From: Hyphomicrobium sp.
Lineage (GTDB): Bacteria > Pseudomonadota > Alphaproteobacteria > Rhizobiales > Hyphomicrobiaceae
Direction of reading: 5' to 3'
Assembly (NCBI GenBank): GCA_030148425.1
Contig: JASBTM010000014.1
Span: forward strand, 124,001 to 188,000
DNA length: 64,000 nucleotides
A program made the translations under genes and the position numbers. Of the stretch, positions 44,282 through 52,395 are shown piece after piece (within the stretch, counting starts at the first letter, position 1; each line of letters starts with the position of its first letter). The notes under the pieces are model-generated. The model had not been told where the DNA came from. It did no database searches and saw nothing but the letters and a program-made list of their open reading frames with translations.

Positions 44282-45739
44282 TCAGAAGTCGAGACGGATC
44301 ATCGAGCCGCCGTAGACGCCCTCGCCGCCGGCGCGCGTTTCACCGCCGTTGCTGCCGCTGACGAACTGCTGACCGACGTCAAACGTGATCTTGGCGGGAG
44401 TATTCAGCCACCACATCTTGAACGGCACCATCGCAAAGGCGCCGACGCGCGGCGCATAGTCGGCACCATCGCCGTAGACAGCCGCTTCAGGTCCGAACGT
44501 GACCGTCCGCGTTCCGAAGAGCGACATCTCTCTGTTCCAGCCGAACCGCGCCTGGCCGGAATAGGAGTTGAATGCCGTCGAATAGCTGCCTTCGAGGTTC
44601 ATGTAGTAAGGGAGTTGGTCGTCCGTCTCGAATTCGGCTGCGATCTTGAAGCCGTCGGCACCGCCCTTGACATCGTTGTCGGGATCGAACGGAGACAGAT
44701 GCACGCTGCGCGTTTCGTAGCCGAGATAGCCAATGGCGCTCCAGTTGGAGGTGACCAACTGATAGCCGAGCATGATGTCGAGCGACCTGTCGTCGGCATT
44801 GATCTTCGACCGGGGCGCTTCAGACTCGCGATAGTTGTAGTCGGCGATGACGCCTTCTGTCCGCAGTACGAGGCCGCTGTGGTAGAGGTCGTTGGTAAGA
44901 CCGAAGACCGTGCCGCCGTAGTAGTAGACTGAATTCGGTGCGGCATCGATGCCGTGATAAGTGATCATCCGCGGCCCGTGATCTTCGTCGACGGTATCGG
45001 GATTCAGCACCTTCGAGCGGTCGAGCTTATATACCAGCGCGAGCTCGCCCGTGACGATGGACGGAATTTCGCGATCGACGAAGTTGGCGCCGTCCGCCGT
45101 TCCGGCATTCGTGACCTGGCCGCCGAAATCCGAATAGCGCGCTTCGCCGCGCAGATAGAAATTGTCGTTGAGCCGCCGCTCGATGCCGCCGCCGACGAAA
45201 TAACCGCTGAACCACCGGCCGCCGCGTCCGTTCTTCGTCCCCTCGTCGGTGTCGATATCCCACCAGCCGTCGTTGGAGAAGTGCGCCTGCGTAAAGCCCG
45301 CGTTGGCGTAGAGCATCGTGCGGTCGTTGACGAGGTAGCCAAGACGTCCGCCAATGGCCCACGAGCGATCGATGACGAGACCGTTGTGGATGTCCTCGTC
45401 GCCGCGCGTGAACGAGGAAACCGAGACATCGGCGAATGCGCCGATGACGAGCCGGTCGTTGATCTGACGGTCGATGCCATACATCGTCGAGATGAAGCCG
45501 CCGTCCGCGTTCTCGTTTCTTACCGAAGACGACGTCGCATCGCCCGAATCGTCGTGATACTTGTTTTTGGAATCGTTGTGCCCGTATCCGGCGCCGACGC
45601 CGAAATACACGCCCGACCATGTGGGCGCGGCGACTTGCATAGGCGTGTCTTTCAGCGAAAACGGCCCATCAGCAAGCGCCCCCGCGCTCATCGCGGGAAC
45701 CGACACGCCGAACGCAACCATCGCAAGATATTTCTTCAT
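44282..45739 (-). CDS. Outer-membrane beta-barrel protein
   Basis: The 485-residue protein has a signal peptide (MKKYLAMVAFGVSVPAMSAG, cut near ALA-DG). Its N-terminal half is an Omp25/OmpA-like barrel: WSGVYFGVGAGYGHND, then many alternating beta strands with GGRLGYLVNDRTMLYANAGF and GGGIERRLNDNFYLRGEARY. The second half has further barrel-like strands and ends in an aromatic residue (MIRLDF), as outer-membrane proteins do. The length is about twice that of Omp25, so it looks like two barrel-type parts joined. The ATG at 45739 has GAGGA upstream, and the terminator at 44243 follows it. The role is unknown; perhaps a porin-like structural protein. Confidence 0.85.
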   Translation of the reverse strand: MKKYLAMVAFGVSVPAMSAGALADGPFSLKDTPMQVAAPTWSGVYFGVGAGYGHNDSKNKYHDDSGDATSSSVRNENADGGFISTMYGIDRQINDRLVIGAFADVSVSSFTRGDEDIHNGLVIDRSWAIGGRLGYLVNDRTMLYANAGFTQAHFSNDGWWDIDTDEGTKNGRGGRWFSGYFVGGGIERRLNDNFYLRGEARYSDFGGQVTNAGTADGANFVDREIPSIVTGELALVYKLDRSKVLNPDTVDEDHGPRMITYHGIDAAPNSVYYYGGTVFGLTNDLYHSGLVLRTEGVIADYNYRESEAPRSKINADDRSLDIMLGYQLVTSNWSAIGYLGYETRSVHLSPFDPDNDVKGGADGFKIAAEFETDDQLPYYMNLEGSYSTAFNSYSGQARFGWNREMSLFGTRTVTFGPEAAVYGDGADYAPRVGAFAMVPFKMWWLNTPAKITFDVGQQFVSGSNGGETRAGGEGVYGGSMIRLDF

Positions 45740-45931
45740 TACCCCATTCCTCAACGCAAACGCCGCTTTCGCGACTCTGTCGTCACCCGCCAGAAATGCT
45801 ATCCCGTTTGGCGACAATGCTTTTTGAGGAATACGGGACGTGATTCGCTCTTGCCCGTCGAGCTTCACGTCAACAGTCAAGTACGATGGGGAAGCCGTGT
45901 AGGCACCGATGCCACAGGCTTCCCCAGCGCG

Positions 45932-48900
45932 TCATGCGGAGATGGGCATTATCTCAATGAATCTGCCCGACTTCCGCGCGGGCGGAGCGCGTCGTGCACC
46001 GTTTCGTGCGGCTGTGGAAAACGGCACCACGACGGCGGTGACGGCGGCAGCTTGGGCCGGAGAAACCAGGGGTTCGCACGGCGTGCCGTGCCAGCTGGTT
46101 CCGGCGGGCAGGACATCTCCCTTCATGAGGACCGATAGGGGTCCGAGCTTCGCGCCCTCGTGCATCTGGGTGTCGTAGAGCACGACCGCCATGTTGCCGA
46201 TACTGCAGTCAGCGCCGATCTTGATGCGGTCCGCCTTGAAGACGCGGTCCTCGAACAGGTGGTTCTGCACCGTTGAGCCGATGTTCAGGCAGGCTCGGTC
46301 GCCGATCTCCACTAGGTCGAACTCGGAGAATAGCGTCGTGTCGAGAAAGCACCACTTGCCGATCTTGCAGCCCATGAGCCGCAGGCTCGAGGAAATGAAC
46401 GGCGTGCCGAGCAGCGGCGTCATCGCCGTCGCGGCGTTCACTTCGAACACGCCGTTGACGAGCTCGTTGTTCCAGATGAAACGGCTCCACAGCGGTTTGA
46501 CCGTCGGCTTTATGCGGCCGACGAATACCGCTTTGACGAGCGCCGTCATCAGGATGGAGCCAATCGCCAAAGCCGTGGCCACCAACGGAATACCAGCAAC
46601 GACCTGCCAGAGCGGAAGCGAACGGAACCCCGCGACAAGATAAGTTGCCAATGCCACGCCTTCCACCGCCATGATAAGGCCAGGCAGAACGATCCGGAGC
46701 GTATCGGTCAGCGTGCGAGCAATGATGGCCTTGCGCGTCGGCGCGAAGATCTCCGTCGTATTGAAGCAGACGTTGCGTTGCGTGTGCGGCAATGCAAAGC
46801 CGGGCGAGCCGAGCCAACGCGTGTTGTCGGGCACGGCCTTCTGATCCGACGGCGGGGTCGAGGCGACACCGATCAGCGAATTTTCACCGATGTTGGTTCC
46901 GCCCGGAACGAGCGCGCTGTTGCCGATGAAGCTGCGCGAGCCGATGCGAACAGCGCCGATCTCGACCGTTCCGCCGTAAACGCGCTGACCGCCGACAAGG
47001 CAGGCATCGGCGAGGAAGCTCCCCTCGCCCACCTCGAGATTATGCGGCGTGATGTGGGCGACGGTGGAAACTTCCGAACCGGCTCCGATCTTGGCGCCGA
47101 GCGCGCGGATGAACGACGGGCAATAGATCGTTGCATACAGCGGCGCGAGGATCGTCTTGGTATTCTCGAGGAGATAGCCCTCGAACCAGTGACGAAGATA
47201 CGTGAAGCTGTATTGCGAGAACCGGCCCGGAGCGACCGGTCCGAGCAAGCGCACCACGTCAATCGTCGCGAAGGCATAGCTCAGGATGCCGACCGGCACG
47301 GCCACGAACGCAGCGACGATGCCGCCGACGGGACCCGCGAACCAGAGACCGGCAACGATCAGTGCAATCGACGGGATCATCGTCGCGAAGAGGAAATAAC
47401 CCATCGCATAGATGAGCGCGAGATGCATCGCGCCGAAGGCAAAGCGCTTCAGCCGTTTTGCGCGCACCGGCTTGCCCTCGGGCACGGATACCTCGGCGGG
47501 AAGCGCGGGCGAACCGCGGCGGCATTCGAACATTCCCATGACGGTGCCATCCGTCAGCGCGGACATATCGTCGAGCCGGGCGCCGTGCCCCATGTGGGTG
47601 TCGAGGCCGAGGGTGCAGTGCATACCGACGAAGCAATCGTCACCAATCTCGACGGGCGCGATCACCAGATAACCGTCCTCGACGCGATAGCCCAGGATCT
47701 GGCTTTCGACGCCGACGCTCGAACCGTTGCCGATCGAGACGACGTCGAACGCGCCGCACAGCGCCGTGCCCAAGGTGACGTCGCGGCCGATCTTGGCGCC
47801 CATGGCGCGCCAATAGAGGCTCATCAGCGGCGTGCCGGAGAACATTTCAGCCCAGCTCAACGCCTGGAAACGCGTCACGAGCCACCAGCGGAAATAGTAG
47901 AAGCTCCAGAGCGGATAGCGTCCCGGCTTGATGCGTCCGATCACGATCCACTTCAGGGCAATGCTGGTCAGCAGCATGCACGGCCATACAGCGAAGGCGA
48001 CGATGGTGGACGTCTCGGCGGCGCGCGCCCAATCCAGTTTGCCGTCGATCACGGCCGTGACCGTCAGCACGACGTAAGCGACCGGCGCGACGAGAATGCC
48101 GTAGTAGGCGGTGATGGCGATGGCCTGCAGCATGACGGTCGTCCAGCGCATCAGCGGATGGACGCTCTTGAAAGCGCGTAACTTGGCATCGTCCTGCGAC
48201 GCTTCCTTTTTCGCCGGAATGCTGATCCGCTTGGTCAGGATCTCAGCGAGGCGGCGGACAGAGCGATGCTCGTAGAAATCACGCACCGAAAGCTGCACGC
48301 CAGGGATCTTCTCGCGCAGCAAGCTGGCGCAGCGCGATGCCATCAGCGAGTGACCGCCGAGGTCGAGAAAGAAATCGTCAACGACGGATACCTTCGCAAG
48401 GCGGAATGTTTCCGCCCATGCCGCCGCGACGCGCACTTCGAGATCGGTCGCAGGCTCGACAATATCGACTTGGCCCTTGAGCAGCGTTGCCGGGGCGGGC
48501 AGGCTTTTCCTGTCGACCTTGCCGCTCGGCATCATCGGCAGTTCGTCGATCACGTCGAGATATTGCGGAACCATGTAGGCCGGCACGCGGCGACGCAGCA
48601 GCTCGTCGACTTCCATGCGATTGAGGGTATCGGCCGCGCCGTTGCAAACAACGAATGCCGCGAGGTCTTTGGTCTCGTCCCGATCGATGACGGCAACCGT
48701 CGCCGCCTTGATCGCGGGGTGTTCCATCAGAACCGCCTCGATCTCGGACAGCTCGATGCGGAAACCGCGGATTTTCACCTGATCGTCGAGGCGGCCGAGG
48801 AAGAACAGTCCGCCCTCGGGATCAAGACGCACATGGTCGAATGTCCGGTAGAGACGATCCTTCTTCTCCGGCTCGATCGAATTGGCGATGAATCGCTCAT

Positions 48901-50038
48901 CGGTGAGCGCTTGAAGGTTCATGTAACCACGGCCGACGCCCGCGCCGCCGATGAACAGCTCGCCGCTCTCGCCCGGACGTACCGGATTGAGATTTTCGTC
49001 GAGCACGTAGGTCGAATACTGGGGCAACGCCTTGCCGATGGAGACGGGCTCGCCGGCGACGCATTCCGACCACGTTGCGACGACGGTCGCTTCCGTCGGG
49101 CCGTAGGTGTTGAGCATGCGGCGGCCAGACTTCGCCCAGCGCGCAACGAGTTCGTTCGAGCAGGCTTCGCCGCCGAGGATGAGCGTCGTGACGGACGGCA
49201 AATCGCGATCGATCATCGCGAGCATCGTCGGCACCGTCGAATAGTAGGTGATGGCGTTGTCGTCGATAAACTGCGCGACGTCAGCGGGGGAGCGCTCGAT
49301 GTCCTCGGTCGGAACGACCAATGTGCCGCCGCGAGAAAACGCCGCCCAGATCTCTTCGACGGACGCGTCGAACGCCGTCGAGAAACCCTGATAGACGCGA
49401 TCTTCTGGTCCGACCTGGTAGACCGTCTGCAGCGACTTGACGAAAGCGACCACGTTGCGGTGCTCGATCATCACGCCCTTGGGACGTCCCGTCGAGCCGG
49501 ACGTGAAGATGACGTAGCTCAGAGCCTTATTGCTCACTTCGGCGTCAATGCGCAGGACGCGGTCGGCGGGCTCAGCGAGAAGAGCGCCCTGCTCGCGATC
49601 GAGACGCAGAAGCGGCGTTTCAAGCTTGCCTTCGAGCGCTTCGGCCAGCGTATCTTCGGTGATGATGAAGCGCAGCTTCGCGTCTTCCGCGATGGCCTGT
49701 ATCCGCTCCAGAGGAGCGCGCGGATCGATTGGGGCGTAACCGCCGCCGGCCTTCAGAATGCCGAGGATAGCCGCGTAAAGTCGCGGCGACTTCTTGAGAT
49801 AGATGCCGACGAGCGAGTCCGCTCCGATACCCTTGCCGACGAGATAATTCGCAAGCCGGTTCGCTTCCCGGTCGAGTTCTTCATAGCTGAGCGTCTCGCC
49901 CGCAAATTCAACCGCCGGATGATCCGGCCGCCGCCGTACCTGCGCTTCGAAGTAATGATGCAGCAGTCGTGCTTCCTTGGTCCGCCCGCTGACCGAAGAA
50001 TTCAAATATGGCTCGTAAACGGACACGGCATTCCTCAT
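45932..50038 (-). CDS. Pls/PosA-type NRPS with A-T module and three tandem C-terminal domains
   Basis: The 1368-residue protein has an adenylation domain (about 25-520: FTSGSTGRPKGV, NTYGPTEATVV, GRLDDQVKIRGFRIEL, PSGKVDRKSLP) and a thiolation domain (about 530-605, GGHS with Ser564). Six membrane helices then enclose three hexapeptide-like domains (about 730-840, 955-1085 and 1190-1320). This is the layout of epsilon-poly-lysine synthetase (Pls). Aligned by eye with GrsA, the ten specificity residues are D224, A225, E228, S267, I287, G289, T311, V319, V320 and K507, one change from the lysine code D-A-E-S-I-G-S-V-V-K. It has no thioesterase. The start is ATG 50038 or GTG 50026 (GAGGA upstream). 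Confidence 0.9.
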   Translation of the reverse strand: MRNAVSVYEPYLNSSVSGRTKEARLLHHYFEAQVRRRPDHPAVEFAGETLSYEELDREANRLANYLVGKGIGADSLVGIYLKKSPRLYAAILGILKAGGGYAPIDPRAPLERIQAIAEDAKLRFIITEDTLAEALEGKLETPLLRLDREQGALLAEPADRVLRIDAEVSNKALSYVIFTSGSTGRPKGVMIEHRNVVAFVKSLQTVYQVGPEDRVYQGFSTAFDASVEEIWAAFSRGGTLVVPTEDIERSPADVAQFIDDNAITYYSTVPTMLAMIDRDLPSVTTLILGGEACSNELVARWAKSGRRMLNTYGPTEATVVATWSECVAGEPVSIGKALPQYSTYVLDENLNPVRPGESGELFIGGAGVGRGYMNLQALTDERFIANSIEPEKKDRLYRTFDHVRLDPEGGLFFLGRLDDQVKIRGFRIELSEIEAVLMEHPAIKAATVAVIDRDETKDLAAFVVCNGAADTLNRMEVDELLRRRVPAYMVPQYLDVIDELPMMPSGKVDRKSLPAPATLLKGQVDIVEPATDLEVRVAAAWAETFRLAKVSVVDDFFLDLGGHSLMASRCASLLREKIPGVQLSVRDFYEHRSVRRLAEILTKRISIPAKKEASQDDAKLRAFKSVHPLMRWTTVMLQAIAITAYYGILVAPVAYVVLTVTAVIDGKLDWARAAETSTIVAFAVWPCMLLTSIALKWIVIGRIKPGRYPLWSFYYFRWWLVTRFQALSWAEMFSGTPLMSLYWRAMGAKIGRDVTLGTALCGAFDVVSIGNGSSVGVESQILGYRVEDGYLVIAPVEIGDDCFVGMHCTLGLDTHMGHGARLDDMSALTDGTVMGMFECRRGSPALPAEVSVPEGKPVRAKRLKRFAFGAMHLALIYAMGYFLFATMIPSIALIVAGLWFAGPVGGIVAAFVAVPVGILSYAFATIDVVRLLGPVAPGRFSQYSFTYLRHWFEGYLLENTKTILAPLYATIYCPSFIRALGAKIGAGSEVSTVAHITPHNLEVGEGSFLADACLVGGQRVYGGTVEIGAVRIGSRSFIGNSALVPGGTNIGENSLIGVASTPPSDQKAVPDNTRWLGSPGFALPHTQRNVCFNTTEIFAPTRKAIIARTLTDTLRIVLPGLIMAVEGVALATYLVAGFRSLPLWQVVAGIPLVATALAIGSILMTALVKAVFVGRIKPTVKPLWSRFIWNNELVNGVFEVNAATAMTPLLGTPFISSSLRLMGCKIGKWCFLDTTLFSEFDLVEIGDRACLNIGSTVQNHLFEDRVFKADRIKIGADCSIGNMAVVLYDTQMHEGAKLGPLSVLMKGDVLPAGTSWHGTPCEPLVSPAQAAAVTAVVVPFSTAARNGARRAPPARKSGRFIEIMPISA

Positions 50039-50831
50039 TCCACTGGCGCCAGAGGGCGCCTTTCGTCGTGGGGTCGCTGATCGCGACGGCCACAGTGAGA
50101 GGATGCCCTTGGCAATTTGCGACCCAAGTTCTGAAACGTGATCTTGCTCTGCAGCTTGTCTGGCCCGACACAAGACGGTCGTTGCGAGGGTCGAACGCAA
50201 CTTCCAATGCGTCAGCAATTCCGGTGCCAAGCATCTTGAGGTAGGCCTCCTTGAGCGTCCAAAGCCGCGCGATGGCGCTCTTCTGATCACTCGGCGGCAG
50301 CGCGTTAACTATGGCGCGCTCGCTCGTGGTGAACGTGTCCGCAAGCCATTGATCGCTGGGAGGAAAGTCCGCGGCTTCGATGTCGATTCCCACGTCTTTG
50401 CTGGCAGAAACCGCGATAACTGAGGCCCATTCGGTATGCGAGCAGCTGAAGCTCAGCTTCGGAAAGCCCGGTCCCAAAGCAGGCTTTCCAAACTCGTCAC
50501 GACGGAAATTCCAGGCCTCCGGCGCGACGCTTCCACCGACCGTTTCAGTCAGGGCGCGGCGTAGCGCAGCGCGCGTCGAGAGGGAGCGATTACGTATGTC
50601 GAGGTCGCGGATCGCGGCGAATTCGGCGGTGTCTTGCGGGGTGACTGTCGCACAATGGCGCGTGCCGTCCGTCGAAGCACAATGCGGCACGTACCATATC
50701 CGGACGCCGGGAGAAATTTCGAGACCGGACAGGGTTTTGGCACCAAGCGCACGTTCGGTCCGGCAAAATCGGCTCAGTCCACCGAACGCTAAAATTGGAG
50801 CGACGCTTGCAAGGAATTCGAAACTAATCAC
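49908..50831 (-). CDS. Sfp-type 4'-phosphopantetheinyl transferase
   Basis: The protein of about 307 residues moves phosphopantetheine from CoA to the carrier-domain serine of an NRPS. It has FSCSHTEWASVIAVS (about 128), VGIDIEAAD with the metal-binding acidic residues (about 148) and RLWTLKEAYLKMLG (about 190). The GTG at 50831 has AGAAGG nine bases upstream. Its last 43 codons overlap the start of the NRPS gene in another frame. That tail (Arg-rich, then Ala/Gly/Ser) has no family likeness, so the end may be altered by a frameshift. Position directly before the NRPS gene makes that protein the likely target. Confidence 0.87.
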   Translation of the reverse strand: MISFEFLASVAPILAFGGLSRFCRTERALGAKTLSGLEISPGVRIWYVPHCASTDGTRHCATVTPQDTAEFAAIRDLDIRNRSLSTRAALRRALTETVGGSVAPEAWNFRRDEFGKPALGPGFPKLSFSCSHTEWASVIAVSASKDVGIDIEAADFPPSDQWLADTFTTSERAIVNALPPSDQKSAIARLWTLKEAYLKMLGTGIADALEVAFDPRNDRLVSGQTSCRARSRFRTWVANCQGHPLTVAVAISDPTTKGALWRQWNEECRVRLRAIFEFFGQRADQGSTTAASLLRSAGTAAAGSSGG

Positions 50832-50902
50832 CGGGCCGGCCCTTCTGGCGCAAACACGGCGACTGTTCTGCAAAGATCAGCCCATTAACGGACCAGTTAC
50901 GA

Positions 50903-51022
50903 ATGACCGATCAAATTGCTCCTATTAACGTAAACGCGCACGGTCATCGCGACGCTGTCGCAAGCGCGATTAAAGATGGCGCGGTCCGGGACCTGATGTC
51001 CGGCGTCTGGAGCGCGATCTGA
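50903..51022 (+). CDS. Possible 39-residue small protein
   Basis: An ATG at 50903 opens a short frame ending with TGA at 51022, nine bases before the start of the LytM-like gene. The peptide begins MTDQIAPINV and ends LMSGVWSAI. The spacing would suit a leader or coupled small gene. No good ribosome binding site is visible and I recognise no family, so it may be chance. Confidence 0.25.
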   Translation: MTDQIAPINVNAHGHRDAVASAIKDGAVRDLMSGVWSAI

Positions 51023-51031
51023 CCCGTGCGA

Positions 51032-51781
51032 ATGCCGTCACGAGCGATGGTGCTTATCGGCGGCGTATGCATAGCGCTCTCGATCTATGCGAAGTCCAAC
51101 GCCGGTCCAGACGATGCGAGTGCTGCGATGAAAAAGGGCTACGGCGTCACTTCGACCGGATTGAAGCCTGTCTATCCCGCCGACTTCCGCTGCTCGCCGA
51201 TCATATCCCCCTATGCGTCTTGGATCGACGTTGACGGCACGCGCCGCGACGAAATCCATAGCGGCGTCGATGTCGGCCGGCTCGGCGAATGGATCATTTC
51301 TCCGGCCGGTGGAACCGTGCGCGCGGTCTGGAAGGCTGACTGGCAATGGGGAAGCGAAGGCGCGCTCCTGATCATGCACGACCGTCGCGACGTGGGTCTC
51401 AAATCCGGACCGAAGTATTACTTCTCCGAGTTCGATCACCTCGACTACGAGGCCATCAGGCATTTCAAAGTGGGGCAGCGGATCGAACGCGGCGAGAAGC
51501 TTGCGCGCGTCACGCGTCCGGGCGGGAACGAGTCTTATCTTCCGGAAGTCCACTGGGAGGTGTGGGAAGTCGATAACGACAATCTCACCTGGCGCACCAA
51601 CAAATACGGCGCGGCGGACTGGTGGAATGAAAGCGCGGCACTGATCGATCCACTTTATATGCTCGGCCTCGACGAGCCACCCGAAGACGGCACGAGCGTG
51701 AAGATCACGCCATTCGTCGAGGGCGAGGATTATTCGGAGTTCCGCGGCTTCACTTACATCCTGCCCTGTGTTCCAAAATAG
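51032..51781 (+). CDS. Exported LytM/M23-like protein with altered active site
   Basis: The protein of about 249 residues has an N-terminal signal (MPSRAMVLIGGVCIALSIYA, cut near NAG) and an M23-like fold: HSGVDVGRLGEWIISPAGG, a LLIMHD strand, YYFSEFDHLDY, VGQRIERGEKLARV and PEVHWEVWE. The zinc ligands His76, Asp80 and His174 are kept. The first His of the usual H-x-H motif, which is catalytic in LytM, is Glu172. It may have changed activity or serve as a binding or activator protein, as EnvC-type LytM factors do. The start is uncertain (51026, 51032 or 51047). It is divergent from the phosphopantetheinyl transferase. Confidence 0.78.
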   Translation: MPSRAMVLIGGVCIALSIYAKSNAGPDDASAAMKKGYGVTSTGLKPVYPADFRCSPIISPYASWIDVDGTRRDEIHSGVDVGRLGEWIISPAGGTVRAVWKADWQWGSEGALLIMHDRRDVGLKSGPKYYFSEFDHLDYEAIRHFKVGQRIERGEKLARVTRPGGNESYLPEVHWEVWEVDNDNLTWRTNKYGAADWWNESAALIDPLYMLGLDEPPEDGTSVKITPFVEGEDYSEFRGFTYILPCVPK

Positions 51782-51851
51782 AGCGCAGACCCCACTTGGC
51801 ATTTGACTTGCTTTGGACCGAGCAGTTTTCGATCGATCCAGGAGTGAAGCA

Positions 51852-52391
51852 ATGTCTCGTACGTTCTCGCGGTCGCGCACCGGCGCCGCTGCCGTCCTCT
51901 CTCTCGCTCTCGCCACTGTCGTTGCCATTCCGGCGTTCGCAGAAAGCCCTGCCGCCCAGTCCTCAAGCGCCGATAACGGCAGCGTCTGGTGGAACGAGCT
52001 TGTCAGCGCCAATCCCGACAAAGCCCGCGACTTCTATGCGAGCGTCATCGGCTGGACGCCGAAGGTCGTCGCGGCAGAAGACAATTCCCGTCCCCCGGCT
52101 CCGGGCGAAGCCGACTACACGCTTTTCACCTCGAAGGGCGAGGAAGTCGCGGGTCTCTCGAAATTTGATGGCAAGCAGCCCAACGATCCGAAGCCGGGCT
52201 GGCTCACGTATATTCAGGTCGGCGACGTCGATAGCGCCGTAGAGCAAGCCTTGAAGAAGGGCGGGAAGGTTTTAAAGGCGCCGAACGACGCCGACGGCGT
52301 TGGCCGCATCGCTGTCATTCAGGATCCGGACGGCAATCCCGTAGGCCTCTATACGCCAGCGTCAAAGGAATCTCAGGTCGCGGGACACTGA
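51852..52391 (+). CDS. Exported VOC (glyoxalase-like) family protein
   Basis: The 179-residue protein has a clear signal peptide (basic start, hydrophobic core, cut after AFA, about residue 30), then one VOC domain pair (VWWNELVSANPDKARDFYASVIGW, then WLTYIQVGDVDSAVEQALKKGGKV and IAVIQDPDGNPVGLY). VOC proteins of this type are mostly cytoplasmic, so export is unusual. Substrate and metal are unknown. The start is decided by AGGAG seven bases before the ATG at 51852. Its stop is four bases from the convergent oxidase gene. Confidence 0.85.
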   Translation: MSRTFSRSRTGAAAVLSLALATVVAIPAFAESPAAQSSSADNGSVWWNELVSANPDKARDFYASVIGWTPKVVAAEDNSRPPAPGEADYTLFTSKGEEVAGLSKFDGKQPNDPKPGWLTYIQVGDVDSAVEQALKKGGKVLKAPNDADGVGRIAVIQDPDGNPVGLYTPASKESQVAGH

Positions 52392-52395
52392 GCCG

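Noticed and set aside
46778..48181. 467-codon plus-strand open frame
   Set aside because: Antisense to the tandem C-terminal domains of the NRPS gene; low-complexity Arg/Asp/His composition.
48266..50080. 604-codon plus-strand open frame
   Set aside because: It is antisense to the NRPS gene, whose motifs are unambiguous. The translation is rich in Arg, Asp and His with no family pattern, as expected for an antisense frame in GC-rich DNA.
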